Assembly: GCA_022845895.1 (NCBI GenBank)
Contig: AP025573.1
Location: 1,522,501-1,586,500 of the forward strand
Reading direction: 5' to 3'
From: Lachnospiraceae bacterium
GTDB taxonomy: Bacteria; Bacillota; Clostridia; Lachnospirales; Lachnospiraceae
DNA length: 64,000 bases
Under the pieces are notes generated by a model. It was not told the origin of the DNA. It ran no database searches and worked only from the letters and a program-made list of their open reading frames with translations. The position numbers and the translations under genes were made by a program. Positions 53,862-61,486 of this stretch are shown here, piece after piece (the first letter of the stretch is position 1; each line of letters begins with the position of its first letter).

Positions 53862-54146
53862 TTGAGTGTAGTGATTATAGGTGGCAATGAACGGATGGAG
53901 CAACAGTATAAGCAGATTTGTAAACGTCATAAATATAAGGCAAAAGTATTTACGCGGATGTCCGGTAATCTAAAAACTCAGATAGGGCAGCCGGATCTGA
54001 TTATACTGTTCACTTCTACGGTGGCCCATAAGATGGTCCACTGCGCGCTGAAAGAGGCGGAGCGGTACAATATCAGGGTAGAGCGCGCCCACAGCAGCAG
54101 CGCGAATGCGCTGGACACTGTACTTCAGAACATAAAGTCAGCATAA
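53862..54146 (+). CDS. DUF2325 family protein
   Basis: 94 residues from a TTG start with AAAAAGGAGCG upstream: SVVIIGGNERMEQQYKQICKRHKYKAKVF, then DLIILFTSTVAHKMVHCALKEAERYNIRVERAHSSS. This is the compact DUF2325 fold, a Rossmann-like unit of unknown activity. Third gene of the putative Fur-regulated operon and closed by a strong terminator. Confidence 0.85.
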   Translation: MSVVIIGGNERMEQQYKQICKRHKYKAKVFTRMSGNLKTQIGQPDLIILFTSTVAHKMVHCALKEAERYNIRVERAHSSSANALDTVLQNIKSA

Positions 54147-54180
54147 CATATGATGTCGGACATAATGGCACAAGACAGCG

Positions 54181-54218
54181 CAGACAGGTATCCGCGGCCG
54201 GAACCTGTCTGTTTTTTT
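54181..54218 (+). terminator. Strong intrinsic terminator
   Basis: CAGACAGGT (54181-54189) / ACCTGTCTG (54203-54211), GC-rich loop, then TTTTTTT. Confidence 0.92.
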
Positions 54219-54280
54219 GCCCTTTTCTTTGACTTTTTACCCTCCGTACTAAAGATTACATAAAAGGGACAGCTATTTTC

Positions 54281-54309
54281 ATGACAGAAGAGAGAGATTA
54301 TGTTATCAT
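54281..54309 (+). promoter_or_regulatory. Candidate promoter of thyA-folA
   Basis: ATGACA (54281-54286), 17-bp spacer, TATCAT (54304-54309). Confidence 0.5.
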
Positions 54310-54339
54310 AATGGATAGATTACGCAGGAGGTATGAGTG

Positions 54340-55188
54340 ATGAGCTACGCAGATAAAGTGTTTATAGATATGTGCAGAGATATCATAGATAACGGCACGG
54401 ATACAAAAGGAGAGAAAGTGCGCCCGGTGTGGGAAGACGGGACGCCCGCCTACACGGTCAAAAAGTTCGGCGTCGTCAACCGATACGACCTGTCAAAAGA
54501 ATTCCCGGCACTGACGCTCCGGAGGACGGCCATCAAAAGCTGCACCGACGAGCTGCTCTGGATATGGCAGAAGAAGTCGAGCAATATTCATGACCTGAAC
54601 AGCCATATATGGGACAGCTGGGCAGATGAAGACGGCTCCATCGGCAAGGCTTACGGGTATCAGATGGGCGTCAGGCATCAGTACAAGGAAGGCATGTTCG
54701 ACCAGATTGACCGTGTCATCTATGATCTGAAGCACAATCCATACAGCCGGAGGATCCTGACGAACCTCTATGTCCACCAGGATCTGCATGAGATGGCGCT
54801 GTATCCATGTGCGTACAGCATGACGTTCAATGTGACAAAAGAAAAAGGCAGCGACAGGCTGACGCTGAACGGAATCCTGAACCAGCGTTCCCAGGACGTG
54901 CTGGCAGCCAACAACTGGAACGTATGCCAGTATTCCGTGCTTCTCTACATGCTGGCGCAGGTGTGCGGCATGAAGGCCGGAGAGTTCGTCCATGTCATCG
55001 CAGACGCGCACATATACGACAGGCATATCCCGCTGATAGAAGAGCTGATAAGAAGAGAGCCGCTTCCGGCCCCTGTATTCTGGCTGAACCCGGAAGTGAA
55101 AGACTTCTACAGCTTTACGCGTGATGACGTGAAGCTGATAGACTACAATACACACGAACAGATAAAAAATATACCGGTAGCGATATAG
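54340..55188 (+). CDS. thyA: Thymidylate synthase ThyA
   Basis: 282 residues. Key parts: RRTAIKSCTDELLWIWQ, GKAYGYQM, DLKHNPYSRRILTNLY, the nucleophile cysteine in LYPCAYSMTFNV, LNQRSQDVLAANNWNVCQYSVL and HIYDRHIPLIEEL. It methylates dUMP with methylene-THF, leaving dihydrofolate, which the next gene product reduces. AGGAGG 8 nt before the ATG at 54340. The usual PCH at the nucleophile reads PCA here. Confidence 0.96.
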   Translation: MSYADKVFIDMCRDIIDNGTDTKGEKVRPVWEDGTPAYTVKKFGVVNRYDLSKEFPALTLRRTAIKSCTDELLWIWQKKSSNIHDLNSHIWDSWADEDGSIGKAYGYQMGVRHQYKEGMFDQIDRVIYDLKHNPYSRRILTNLYVHQDLHEMALYPCAYSMTFNVTKEKGSDRLTLNGILNQRSQDVLAANNWNVCQYSVLLYMLAQVCGMKAGEFVHVIADAHIYDRHIPLIEELIRREPLPAPVFWLNPEVKDFYSFTRDDVKLIDYNTHEQIKNIPVAI

Positions 55189-55199
55189 GAGGAAGACGT

Positions 55200-55691
55200 A
55201 TGAATCTGATAGTAGCGGTAGACAAGAACTGGGCGATAGGACTGGGCAACAAGCTCCTTGTGAGCATTCCACAGGACATGAAGTTCTTCCGGGAGACGAC
55301 GAAGGGCAAGGTAGTGGCTATGGGGCGCAAGACGCTGGAGAGCTTTCCGGGCGGACAGCCCCTGAAGAACAGGGTAAATGTCGTGATGACGACGGATAAA
55401 AGTTACAGTACGAACGGAATCGTGCTTGTACATTCTCTTGAGGAAATGCTGGACGAGCTTAAGAAATATCCGTCTGAGGACATCTATGTCATCGGCGGCG
55501 AGACGATATACCGCCAGCTCCTTCCTCATTGTGACCGGGCATATATTACCCGGATTGACCATGCATATGACGCTGACACATATTTCCCGAACCTGGATGA
55601 AGACCCGCAGTGGGAGATGACAAAGACGAGCGAGGAACAGACATATTTCAATCTGGAATATGTATTTACCGTATACGAGAGGAAGTCATGA
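55200..55691 (+). CDS. folA: Dihydrofolate reductase
   Basis: 163 residues. MNLIVAVDKNWAIGLGNKLLVSIPQDMKFFRETTKGKVVAMGRKTLESFPGG contains the active-site aspartate (PQDMKFF) and NADPH-binding residues; further VIGGETIYRQLLP and DADTYFPNL. Regenerates tetrahydrofolate from the dihydrofolate that ThyA makes. AGGAGGAAGACGT before the ATG, 11 nt after thyA. Its stop overlaps the next start as ATGA. Confidence 0.96.
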   Translation: MNLIVAVDKNWAIGLGNKLLVSIPQDMKFFRETTKGKVVAMGRKTLESFPGGQPLKNRVNVVMTTDKSYSTNGIVLVHSLEEMLDELKKYPSEDIYVIGGETIYRQLLPHCDRAYITRIDHAYDADTYFPNLDEDPQWEMTKTSEEQTYFNLEYVFTVYERKS

Positions 55692-56881
55692 ACATTTTAA
55701 GCATTACGGCCCAGAAGCCGGAGAGTACAGGAAGCAGCATCTATCTGACAGAGCTTGTGAAGACATTTGCCGCCCAAGGGCATAAGCAGGCGGTCATAGC
55801 CGGAATCTATGAGGACGACGCCCCCCAGTTCCCGGAAGGCACCACCTTCTATCCGGTCTGCTTTTCAAGCGAAAGACTCCCGTTCTATATCACGGGCATG
55901 TCCGATGAGATGCCGTACAAAAGCACGCGCTACCGTGACATGACGGATGAGATGGCAGAGCAGTTCAAAGAGGCATTTCTGGAAGCAGTTGACAGGGCGG
56001 CAGAAGAGTTCCGGCCGGATCTTATACTATGCCATCACCTGTACCTGCTCACAGCCATCGTGAGGGAGCATCTTCCGGAGCATAGAATATACGGGTTCTG
56101 CCATAATACCGACTTGCGGCAGATGATGAAGACACCGCTGCGGCGCGGCTACATCGCAGAGCAGATCCGCAGGCTGGACGCGGTATTTGTGCCGCAGACT
56201 GCCCAGGCGGAGGGCGTGGAACGGATATATGGGATGGAGAAGGACAAGATACATATGGCCGGAACAGGTTATAACCAGGAGATTTTCTATTATAAGGAGG
56301 ACAGCCCTAGAAGAGACGGCGTTCTTCGGCTCGCATATGCTGGAAAGATAGCGGAGAAGAAAGGGGTCATGAGCCTTATCCGATGCCTGAGCCGTCTGCC
56401 GTATGAGAGGGAATCCCTTGTCCTGCGCCTGGCGGGAGGAGCGGGAAATGAAGAAGAATACAGGGAGATTCAGCGCCTGGCAAAAGAAGCGCCGTATGAG
56501 GTGGAATTCCTGGGAAAGCTGCCGCAGCGCGAACTTGCCAAGGTGTATAATGAAAGTGACATCTTTGTCCTGCCATCTTTCTTTGACGGTCTGCCGCTGA
56601 CGATAATAGAAGCGCTGGCCTGCGGCGACAAAGTCGTCGTGACAGATTTCCCCGGCATCCGGGACTGGCTCGGTAAGGAGGCGCCCGGCGCACCGGTCCT
56701 CTATGTATCCATGCCCCGGATGCGCCATACGGACGAAGTAGTGCCTGAGTCGCTGGAAGGATTTGAACGGGAGCTTGCGGCTAAGATAAAGGAATGTGCA
56801 GAACTTCCGGCGGCGGGCCGAACAGACATCACGCACCTGTCCTGGAAAAATATCTGCGAAAGAATATTGGAAATCAGTTGA
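55688..56881 (+). CDS. Glycosyltransferase family 4-type protein
   Basis: 397 residues. GT-B fold: N-terminal STGSSIYLTELVKTFAAQGHKQAVIAG, and C-terminal nucleotide-sugar part LAYAGKIAEKKGVMSLIRCLSRL, FLGKLPQRELAKVYNESDIFVLPSFFDGLPLTIIEALACGDKVVVTDFPG, with the E-x7-E-like motif in FFDGLPLTIIEALA. Donor and acceptor are unknown. Translationally coupled to folA through a 4-nt overlap, an odd partnership. Its stop overlaps the -35 of the next promoter. Confidence 0.85.
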   Translation: MNILSITAQKPESTGSSIYLTELVKTFAAQGHKQAVIAGIYEDDAPQFPEGTTFYPVCFSSERLPFYITGMSDEMPYKSTRYRDMTDEMAEQFKEAFLEAVDRAAEEFRPDLILCHHLYLLTAIVREHLPEHRIYGFCHNTDLRQMMKTPLRRGYIAEQIRRLDAVFVPQTAQAEGVERIYGMEKDKIHMAGTGYNQEIFYYKEDSPRRDGVLRLAYAGKIAEKKGVMSLIRCLSRLPYERESLVLRLAGGAGNEEEYREIQRLAKEAPYEVEFLGKLPQRELAKVYNESDIFVLPSFFDGLPLTIIEALACGDKVVVTDFPGIRDWLGKEAPGAPVLYVSMPRMRHTDEVVPESLEGFERELAAKIKECAELPAAGRTDITHLSWKNICERILEIS

Positions 56882-56907
56882 CATATGTGAGTCAAATCAA
56901 CTATAAT
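56878..56907 (+). promoter_or_regulatory. Promoter of the T-box-ilvB transcript
   Basis: Consensus TTGACA (56878-56883), 18-bp spacer, TATAAT (56902-56907). Confidence 0.8.
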
Positions 56908-56929
56908 AACATTAATTATCTGAGAAATG

Positions 56930-57222
56930 CTATGACAAGGAGGAGTACATAATCCCCTGATGCAAAGAGAGAAGATGGCTGGTGGGAATCTTCGTGACGG
57001 AATTATGGAAGTAGCCTTTGAGCAGTGAACCGAAAGGACAGGAACAGGATGTCCCAGTAGACTTCAACGCATTCCCTGCGTTAACGGGGAACAATATCGG
57101 AGATGGAAAGAAAGGTTTGGAAGGCTCCTGTATTGGCTGAGTGCAGAGGGTGCAGCTCTCTGAAATTAGGTGGTAACACGGATGCAATATTCGCCCTAAG
57201 CCGGAATGGCTTAGGGCTTTTC
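56930..57222 (+). ncRNA. T-box riboswitch (branched-chain amino acid type)
   Basis: Stem I carries AGTA, AGAGAG and GGCTGGTG motifs, with CATAAT/ATTATG pairing at the specifier loop; the loop's 3' side reads GAAGTAGCC, suggesting a GTA (valine) specifier. The T-box proper is AGGTGGTAACACGG (57168-57181), where TGGT would pair with an ACCA tRNA end. The terminator is GCCCTAAGCC (57193-57202) / GGCTTAGGGC (57208-57217) plus TTTTCTTTT. Uncharged tRNA would allow read-through to ilvB. Confidence 0.88.
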
Positions 57223-57252
57223 TTTTCGTCCGGGAGATTAAGGAGGTAGTTT

Positions 57253-58974
57253 ATGAAAAGAATCAGTGGGAACAAATTATTGGTAAAGGCGCTGAGAGAA
57301 GAAGGTGTAGATACGCTGTTTGGATATCCGGGCGCCTGTACGATTGACATCAGCGATGAGCTGTATAAACAGGATTATACGAAAGTAATTCTGCCGAGGC
57401 AGGAAGTGGCGCTCGTCCATGAGGCCGACGCATATGCCCGCTCTACCGGGAAAGTCGGCGTCTGCCTCGTCACAAGCGGACCTGGGGCTACGAATCTTGT
57501 GACCGGACTTGCGACGGCCAATTATGACAGCGTGCCCCTCGTATGTTTTACGGGACAGGTGGCGAGACATCTCATCGGCAACGATGCGTTCCAGGAAGTC
57601 GATATCGTCGGCATCACGAGAAGCATCACCAAATATGGAATCACGGTGCGGGACAGGGAAGACCTTGGGCGTATCATTAAAGAAGCCTTCTATATCGCTC
57701 GTACAGGGAGGCCGGGTCCGGTACTCGTAGACCTGCCCAAAGATGTGATGGAAGAGCTCGGACCTGCGGAATATCCGGAGGAAGTGAACATCCGCGGCTA
57801 CAAGCCGAACACGCATGTCCATATCGGACAGCTCAAGCGGGCAATCAAAATGCTCGGAAAGGCCAAACGGCCAATCTACCTGGCTGGGGGCGGTATCAAT
57901 ATCGCCCGTGCCAATGAAGCATTTACAAAGCTGGCGGAGAAGACGAATGTGCCGGTCATCACGACAGTCATGGGGCGGGGAGCGATTCCGACCAATCATC
58001 CGCTCTACGTGGGCAATGTCGGGATGCATGGCGCATATGCGGCCAACATGTCTGTAAATGAATGCGACCTTTTATTCTCCATCGGGACACGGTTCAACGA
58101 CCGTATCACCGGCAAGCTGCATTCCTTTGCGCCCCATGCGCAGATTGTACATATCGATATCGACACGGCAGCCATATCTAGGAATGTACAGGTGGATGTA
58201 CCGATTGTTGCGGATGCCAAAGAGGCTGTCGAGAAGATGCTTGAGTATGTAACGGAATGCGATACGCAGGAGTGGCTCGATGAGGTGAACGAGTGGAAAG
58301 CCGGACATCCGATGGTGATGAAGCAGAAGCCGGTCATGACGCCCCAGGATATCATAGAGAAGATCAACGAGTTGTTCGATGAGGCAATCATCGTTACAGA
58401 CGTAGGGCAGCATCAGATGTTTGCGGCACAGTTCGTGGAACTGACGCAGAAGAAGCGCCTGCTCATGTCCGGGGGGCTCGGGACGATGGGATACGGCCTG
58501 CCGGGTGCGATAGGCGCCAAGATTGGCAATCCGGACACTCCTGTCATCTCCATCTCAGGTGACGGTGGCATGCAGATGAACATACAGGAACTGGCGACAG
58601 CCGTGTTAGAAGAACTTCCAATCATCTCCTGTATCTTTAACAACAGCAATCTCGGCATGGTCCGGCAGTGGCAGAAGCTCTTCTACGGAAAGCGGTATTC
58701 CATGACCTGCCTCCGCTCGGGAGCGTCCTGCCGGGGGAAATGCGGGGAAGTGGCATGTCCGGAATATACGCCTGACTTCATAAAGCTTGCAGAGAGCTAT
58801 GGAGCCAGAGGAATCCGTGTGACAAAGAAAGAGGAGATAGCAGCCGCGTTTGAAGAAGCAAAGAAGAGCACGAAGACGCCGACCATCATAGAATTCACCA
58901 TCGATCCGGAGGACTTGGTATATCCGATGATACAGCCGGGCGGAACGCTGGAAGACATGATTCTGGACTGTTAG
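57253..58974 (+). CDS. ilvB: Acetolactate synthase large subunit
   Basis: 573 residues. Thiamine-diphosphate enzyme: catalytic glutamate in LPRQEVALVHEADAYAR, LVTSGPGATNLVTGLA, VDLPKDV, and the ThDP motif GDGGMQMNIQELATAV...NNSNLGMV. After YSMTC there is a cysteine-rich insert (CLRSGASCRGKCGEVACPEY, four cysteines) before the usual PDFIKLAESYG. Condenses pyruvate or ketobutyrate in valine, leucine and isoleucine synthesis. TAAGGAGGTAG before the ATG. Controlled by the T-box. Confidence 0.96.
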   Translation: MKRISGNKLLVKALREEGVDTLFGYPGACTIDISDELYKQDYTKVILPRQEVALVHEADAYARSTGKVGVCLVTSGPGATNLVTGLATANYDSVPLVCFTGQVARHLIGNDAFQEVDIVGITRSITKYGITVRDREDLGRIIKEAFYIARTGRPGPVLVDLPKDVMEELGPAEYPEEVNIRGYKPNTHVHIGQLKRAIKMLGKAKRPIYLAGGGINIARANEAFTKLAEKTNVPVITTVMGRGAIPTNHPLYVGNVGMHGAYAANMSVNECDLLFSIGTRFNDRITGKLHSFAPHAQIVHIDIDTAAISRNVQVDVPIVADAKEAVEKMLEYVTECDTQEWLDEVNEWKAGHPMVMKQKPVMTPQDIIEKINELFDEAIIVTDVGQHQMFAAQFVELTQKKRLLMSGGLGTMGYGLPGAIGAKIGNPDTPVISISGDGGMQMNIQELATAVLEELPIISCIFNNSNLGMVRQWQKLFYGKRYSMTCLRSGASCRGKCGEVACPEYTPDFIKLAESYGARGIRVTKKEEIAAAFEEAKKSTKTPTIIEFTIDPEDLVYPMIQPGGTLEDMILDC

Positions 58975-58989
58975 AAAGGAGAGAGGGCA

Positions 58990-59505
58990 ATGAGTAATGG
59001 AAATGGAATGAAGAAAAGATGGATATCCCTGTATGTGGAGAACCAGGTAGGTGTTCTCTCGAAGATTTCCGGCCTGTTCTCCGGAAAGTCCTACAACATG
59101 GATAGTCTTACCGTGGGCACGACAGAGGATCCGACAGTTTCCAGGATGACGATAGCGACCGTCAGCGATGATGAGACGTTTGAACAGATTAAGAAGCAGC
59201 TGAACCGGCTCGTAGAGGTGATAAAGGTCATCGACTTTACAGACATATTCGTAAGGATGAAAGAGATCCTGTATGTAAAGGTACGGAAATGTACACCAGA
59301 GGATAAGGTAGAGCTGTTCCAGATAGCAGAGACATTCAAGGCGAAAGTGATAGATTACGGCAAAGACAGCCTGCTTCTGGAGTTCGTCCAGACGGCAACG
59401 AAAAATGACGCGGTAATCAAGCTGATGAAAGAGGAGTTCCAGAGCATAGAGGTCGTAAGAGGCGGAAGCGTGGGAATCGAATCTATCAGCATGATGGAGA
59501 GGTAG
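58990..59505 (+). CDS. ilvN: Acetolactate synthase small (regulatory) subunit
   Basis: 171 residues. N-terminal ACT domain WISLYVENQVGVLSKISGLFSGKSYNMDSLTVGTTEDPTVSRMTI and the C-terminal activation domain ending VVRGGSVGIESISMMER. Binds the large subunit and gives valine feedback inhibition. Fifteen nucleotides after ilvB, with GAAAGGAGAGAGG as ribosome binding site. A short A/T hairpin (CTGTTTTT/AAAAACAG) follows the stop. Confidence 0.94.
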   Translation: MSNGNGMKKRWISLYVENQVGVLSKISGLFSGKSYNMDSLTVGTTEDPTVSRMTIATVSDDETFEQIKKQLNRLVEVIKVIDFTDIFVRMKEILYVKVRKCTPEDKVELFQIAETFKAKVIDYGKDSLLLEFVQTATKNDAVIKLMKEEFQSIEVVRGGSVGIESISMMER

Positions 59506-59537
59506 GTGCCTGTTTTTACAAAAAACAGAGTGCACTC

Positions 59538-59566
59538 TTGAATTCTGTCTGGTACCGTATTATAAT
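59538..59566 (+). promoter_or_regulatory. Promoter of ilvE
   Basis: TTGAAT (59538-59543), 17-bp spacer, TATAAT (59561-59566); ilvE can thus escape T-box control. Confidence 0.75.
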
Positions 59567-59612
59567 TAGAACAGATAAAAACAGAAGTTTTCCAGGACGG
59601 AGGAATGAGAAC

Positions 59613-60638
59613 ATGGATAAGAAAAATATAGACTGGTCGAATCTGGGATTTGGGTATGTTCCGACGGATAAGCGATACGTTTCCAACTACAAAGATGGGG
59701 CGTGGGATGAAGGGATGATGACCTCCGATGCCAATGTAGTCATAAATGAATGTGCAGGGGTGCTCCAGTATGCGCAGACGATCTTCGAAGGGATGAAAGC
59801 GTATACGACAGAAGAGGGGCATATTGTAACATTCCGCCCTGACCTGAATGCGAAACGGATGGTCGATTCAGCAAAACGTCTTGAGATGCCGGCATTTCCG
59901 GAAGACAGGTTCGTGGATGCGGTAAAGCAGGTTGTGGAGGCAAATGCGGCTTATGTGCCGCCTTACGGTTCAGGCGCAACCTTGTATATCAGGCCATATA
60001 TGTTCGGCTCCAATCCAGTTATCGGCGTAAAGCCGGCTGACGAATACCAGTTCCGGGTATTCTCGACTCCGGTAGGCCCGTATTTCAAAGGCGGGGCGAA
60101 GCCGATTACAATCCGCGTGTGCGATTTCGACAGAGCCGCGCCGCACGGGACGGGACACATCAAGGCAGGGCTCAACTACGCCATGAGCCTTCATGCGATT
60201 ATGAGCGCTCATGCGGAAGGATATGACGAGAACATGTATCTGGACGCCGCCACAAGGACAAAAGTGGAGGAGACCGGCGGAGCCAACTTCATATTCGTGA
60301 CGAAGGACAATAAAGTCGTAACACCGAAGTCAGACACGATACTGCCTTCCATCACAAGACGTTCCCTCATATATGTGGCCAAGGAATATCTTGGCCTGGA
60401 AGTGGAAGAAAGAGAAGTGTACCTCGACGAGGTGAAAGACTTTGCAGAATGCGGCCTCTGCGGAACAGCAGCCGTAATCTCGCCGGTAGGGAAAGTTGTC
60501 GACCACGGCAGAGAAATCTGCCTGCCAAGCGGTATGGAAGAGATGGGGCCGATAACAAAGAAGCTGTATGATACATTGACAGGAATCCAGATGGGACAGA
60601 TAGAAGCACCCGAAGGATGGATTTGTGAGATATGTTAA
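59613..60638 (+). CDS. ilvE: Branched-chain amino acid aminotransferase
   Basis: 341 residues. Fold type IV PLP enzyme: LQYAQTIFEGMKAYTTEEG, FRPDLNAKRM, the PLP lysine in GHIKAGLNYAMSLHA, ATRTKVEETGGANFIFV and FAECGLCGTAAVISPVG. Transfers amino groups to and from valine, leucine and isoleucine. GGAGGA precedes the ATG at 59613; the longer ORF begins upstream of the promoter -10 and is not translated. The last codons and the TAA lie inside a 33-bp-arm palindrome. Confidence 0.95.
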   Translation: MDKKNIDWSNLGFGYVPTDKRYVSNYKDGAWDEGMMTSDANVVINECAGVLQYAQTIFEGMKAYTTEEGHIVTFRPDLNAKRMVDSAKRLEMPAFPEDRFVDAVKQVVEANAAYVPPYGSGATLYIRPYMFGSNPVIGVKPADEYQFRVFSTPVGPYFKGGAKPITIRVCDFDRAAPHGTGHIKAGLNYAMSLHAIMSAHAEGYDENMYLDAATRTKVEETGGANFIFVTKDNKVVTPKSDTILPSITRRSLIYVAKEYLGLEVEEREVYLDEVKDFAECGLCGTAAVISPVGKVVDHGREICLPSGMEEMGPITKKLYDTLTGIQMGQIEAPEGWICEIC

Positions 60639-60699
60639 ATAAATAACGGGGGACGTGATCTTTTTCAAAAAGATCACGTCCCCCGTTATTTATTTAACA
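60633..60699. repeat. Perfect palindrome, 33-bp arms, containing both convergent stop codons
   Basis: 60633-60665 and 60667-60699 are exact complements around one C. Each arm holds TGTTAAATAAATAACGGG followed by GGACGTGATCTTTTT. The left arm carries the stop of ilvE (60636-60638), the right arm that of tetR (60690-60692). With T runs on both strands it should act as a bidirectional terminator. Confidence 0.95.
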
Positions 60700-61289
60700 C
60701 GATGGCTCTGTATGATGAGGCGTACGGTCCGGTAGAGGAACGGCTTATACTGTTCGATCGGCAGGGGCTCTTCGAACAGTATAGAATTGTAGCAGGTAGA
60801 CCCTGCGAGTTCTACGATGGTGAACAGCATCACATCTTCATCTTCGTATGCATGTGCGTCGCCCTCCAGCAGCATCATATATTTATCGAAGAATATGGCG
60901 TCCGAGCTTTCTCCGGAAAGCAGGGCGGAGCGCAGGGCGCCCATGACGAGGTTCTTCGATATGAAGTTGAGGAGGGCTTTGTTGCCGACCAGCTCGTTTA
61001 CGATATGGTCGATGATGAAGATGAGCTGTTCTTCCAGCCCGCTTATCCTGGCTTCCTCCATCGCCGTACCTGCCTTGGTGAACAGCTCGTGTGTCTTGTG
61101 GGCTATGAGCTTGTTCTTGATATCATACTTGTCTTTAAAATACAGGTAGAACGTTCCTTTCGCCACGCCGGCCTTCTCCACGATATCAGATATGGACGTG
61201 CCGTTGATTCCTTTTGTGACAAACAGCTCGTAGGCTGTGTTGAACAAGGCTTCCTTCTTCTTCTTCTTGTTTTCGTCGATTTTCCCCAT
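60690..61289 (-). CDS. TetR family transcriptional regulator
   Basis: 199 residues. N-terminal helix-turn-helix: KKEALFNTAYELFVTKGINGTSISDIVEKAGVAKGTFYLYFKDKYDIKNKL; the C-terminal ligand domain is unclassified. ATG at 61289 with AAGGAG 8 nt upstream; the ORF to 61322 is longer without support. Divergent from an MMPL transporter with operator-like boxes between, so it very probably represses both itself and the transporter. Confidence 0.93.
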   Translation of the reverse strand: MGKIDENKKKKKEALFNTAYELFVTKGINGTSISDIVEKAGVAKGTFYLYFKDKYDIKNKLIAHKTHELFTKAGTAMEEARISGLEEQLIFIIDHIVNELVGNKALLNFISKNLVMGALRSALLSGESSDAIFFDKYMMLLEGDAHAYEDEDVMLFTIVELAGSTCYNSILFEEPLPIEQYKPFLYRTVRLIIQSHRVK

Positions 61290-61362
61290 AATGCTTTCTC
61301 CTTGATTCGTATAACTATACAAAATGAGCTGCCCACATGCACAGTATCCATTAGTTTTTCAT

Positions 61363-61456
61363 AGTATAACAGAAAAATGACCAAAAGTCAAAAATAGTAT
61401 TGACTAATGGTCATTTTTGGTGTATAGTTTCAACTGAGTTAAATGACTGATGGTCA
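61363..61456. promoter_or_regulatory. Divergent promoters with three TGAC-N5-GTCA operators
   Basis: Operators: TGACCAAAAGTCA (61378-61390), TGACTAATGGTCA (61401-61413), TGACTGATGGTCA (61444-61456). tetR promoter on the minus strand: TTGACT (61386-61391) and TATACT (61363-61368), 17-bp spacer. Transporter promoter: TTGACT (61400-61405), 17 bp, TATAGT (61423-61428). Each -35 overlaps an operator; the third lies after the transporter's start of transcription. Confidence 0.85.
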
Positions 61457-61486
61457 TTATTGTACAGACAGGAGGATGAAAGCAAC

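Noticed and set aside
60702..61364. 220-codon plus-strand ORF
   Set aside because: Antisense shadow of the tetR gene, which has a clear helix-turn-helix and start.
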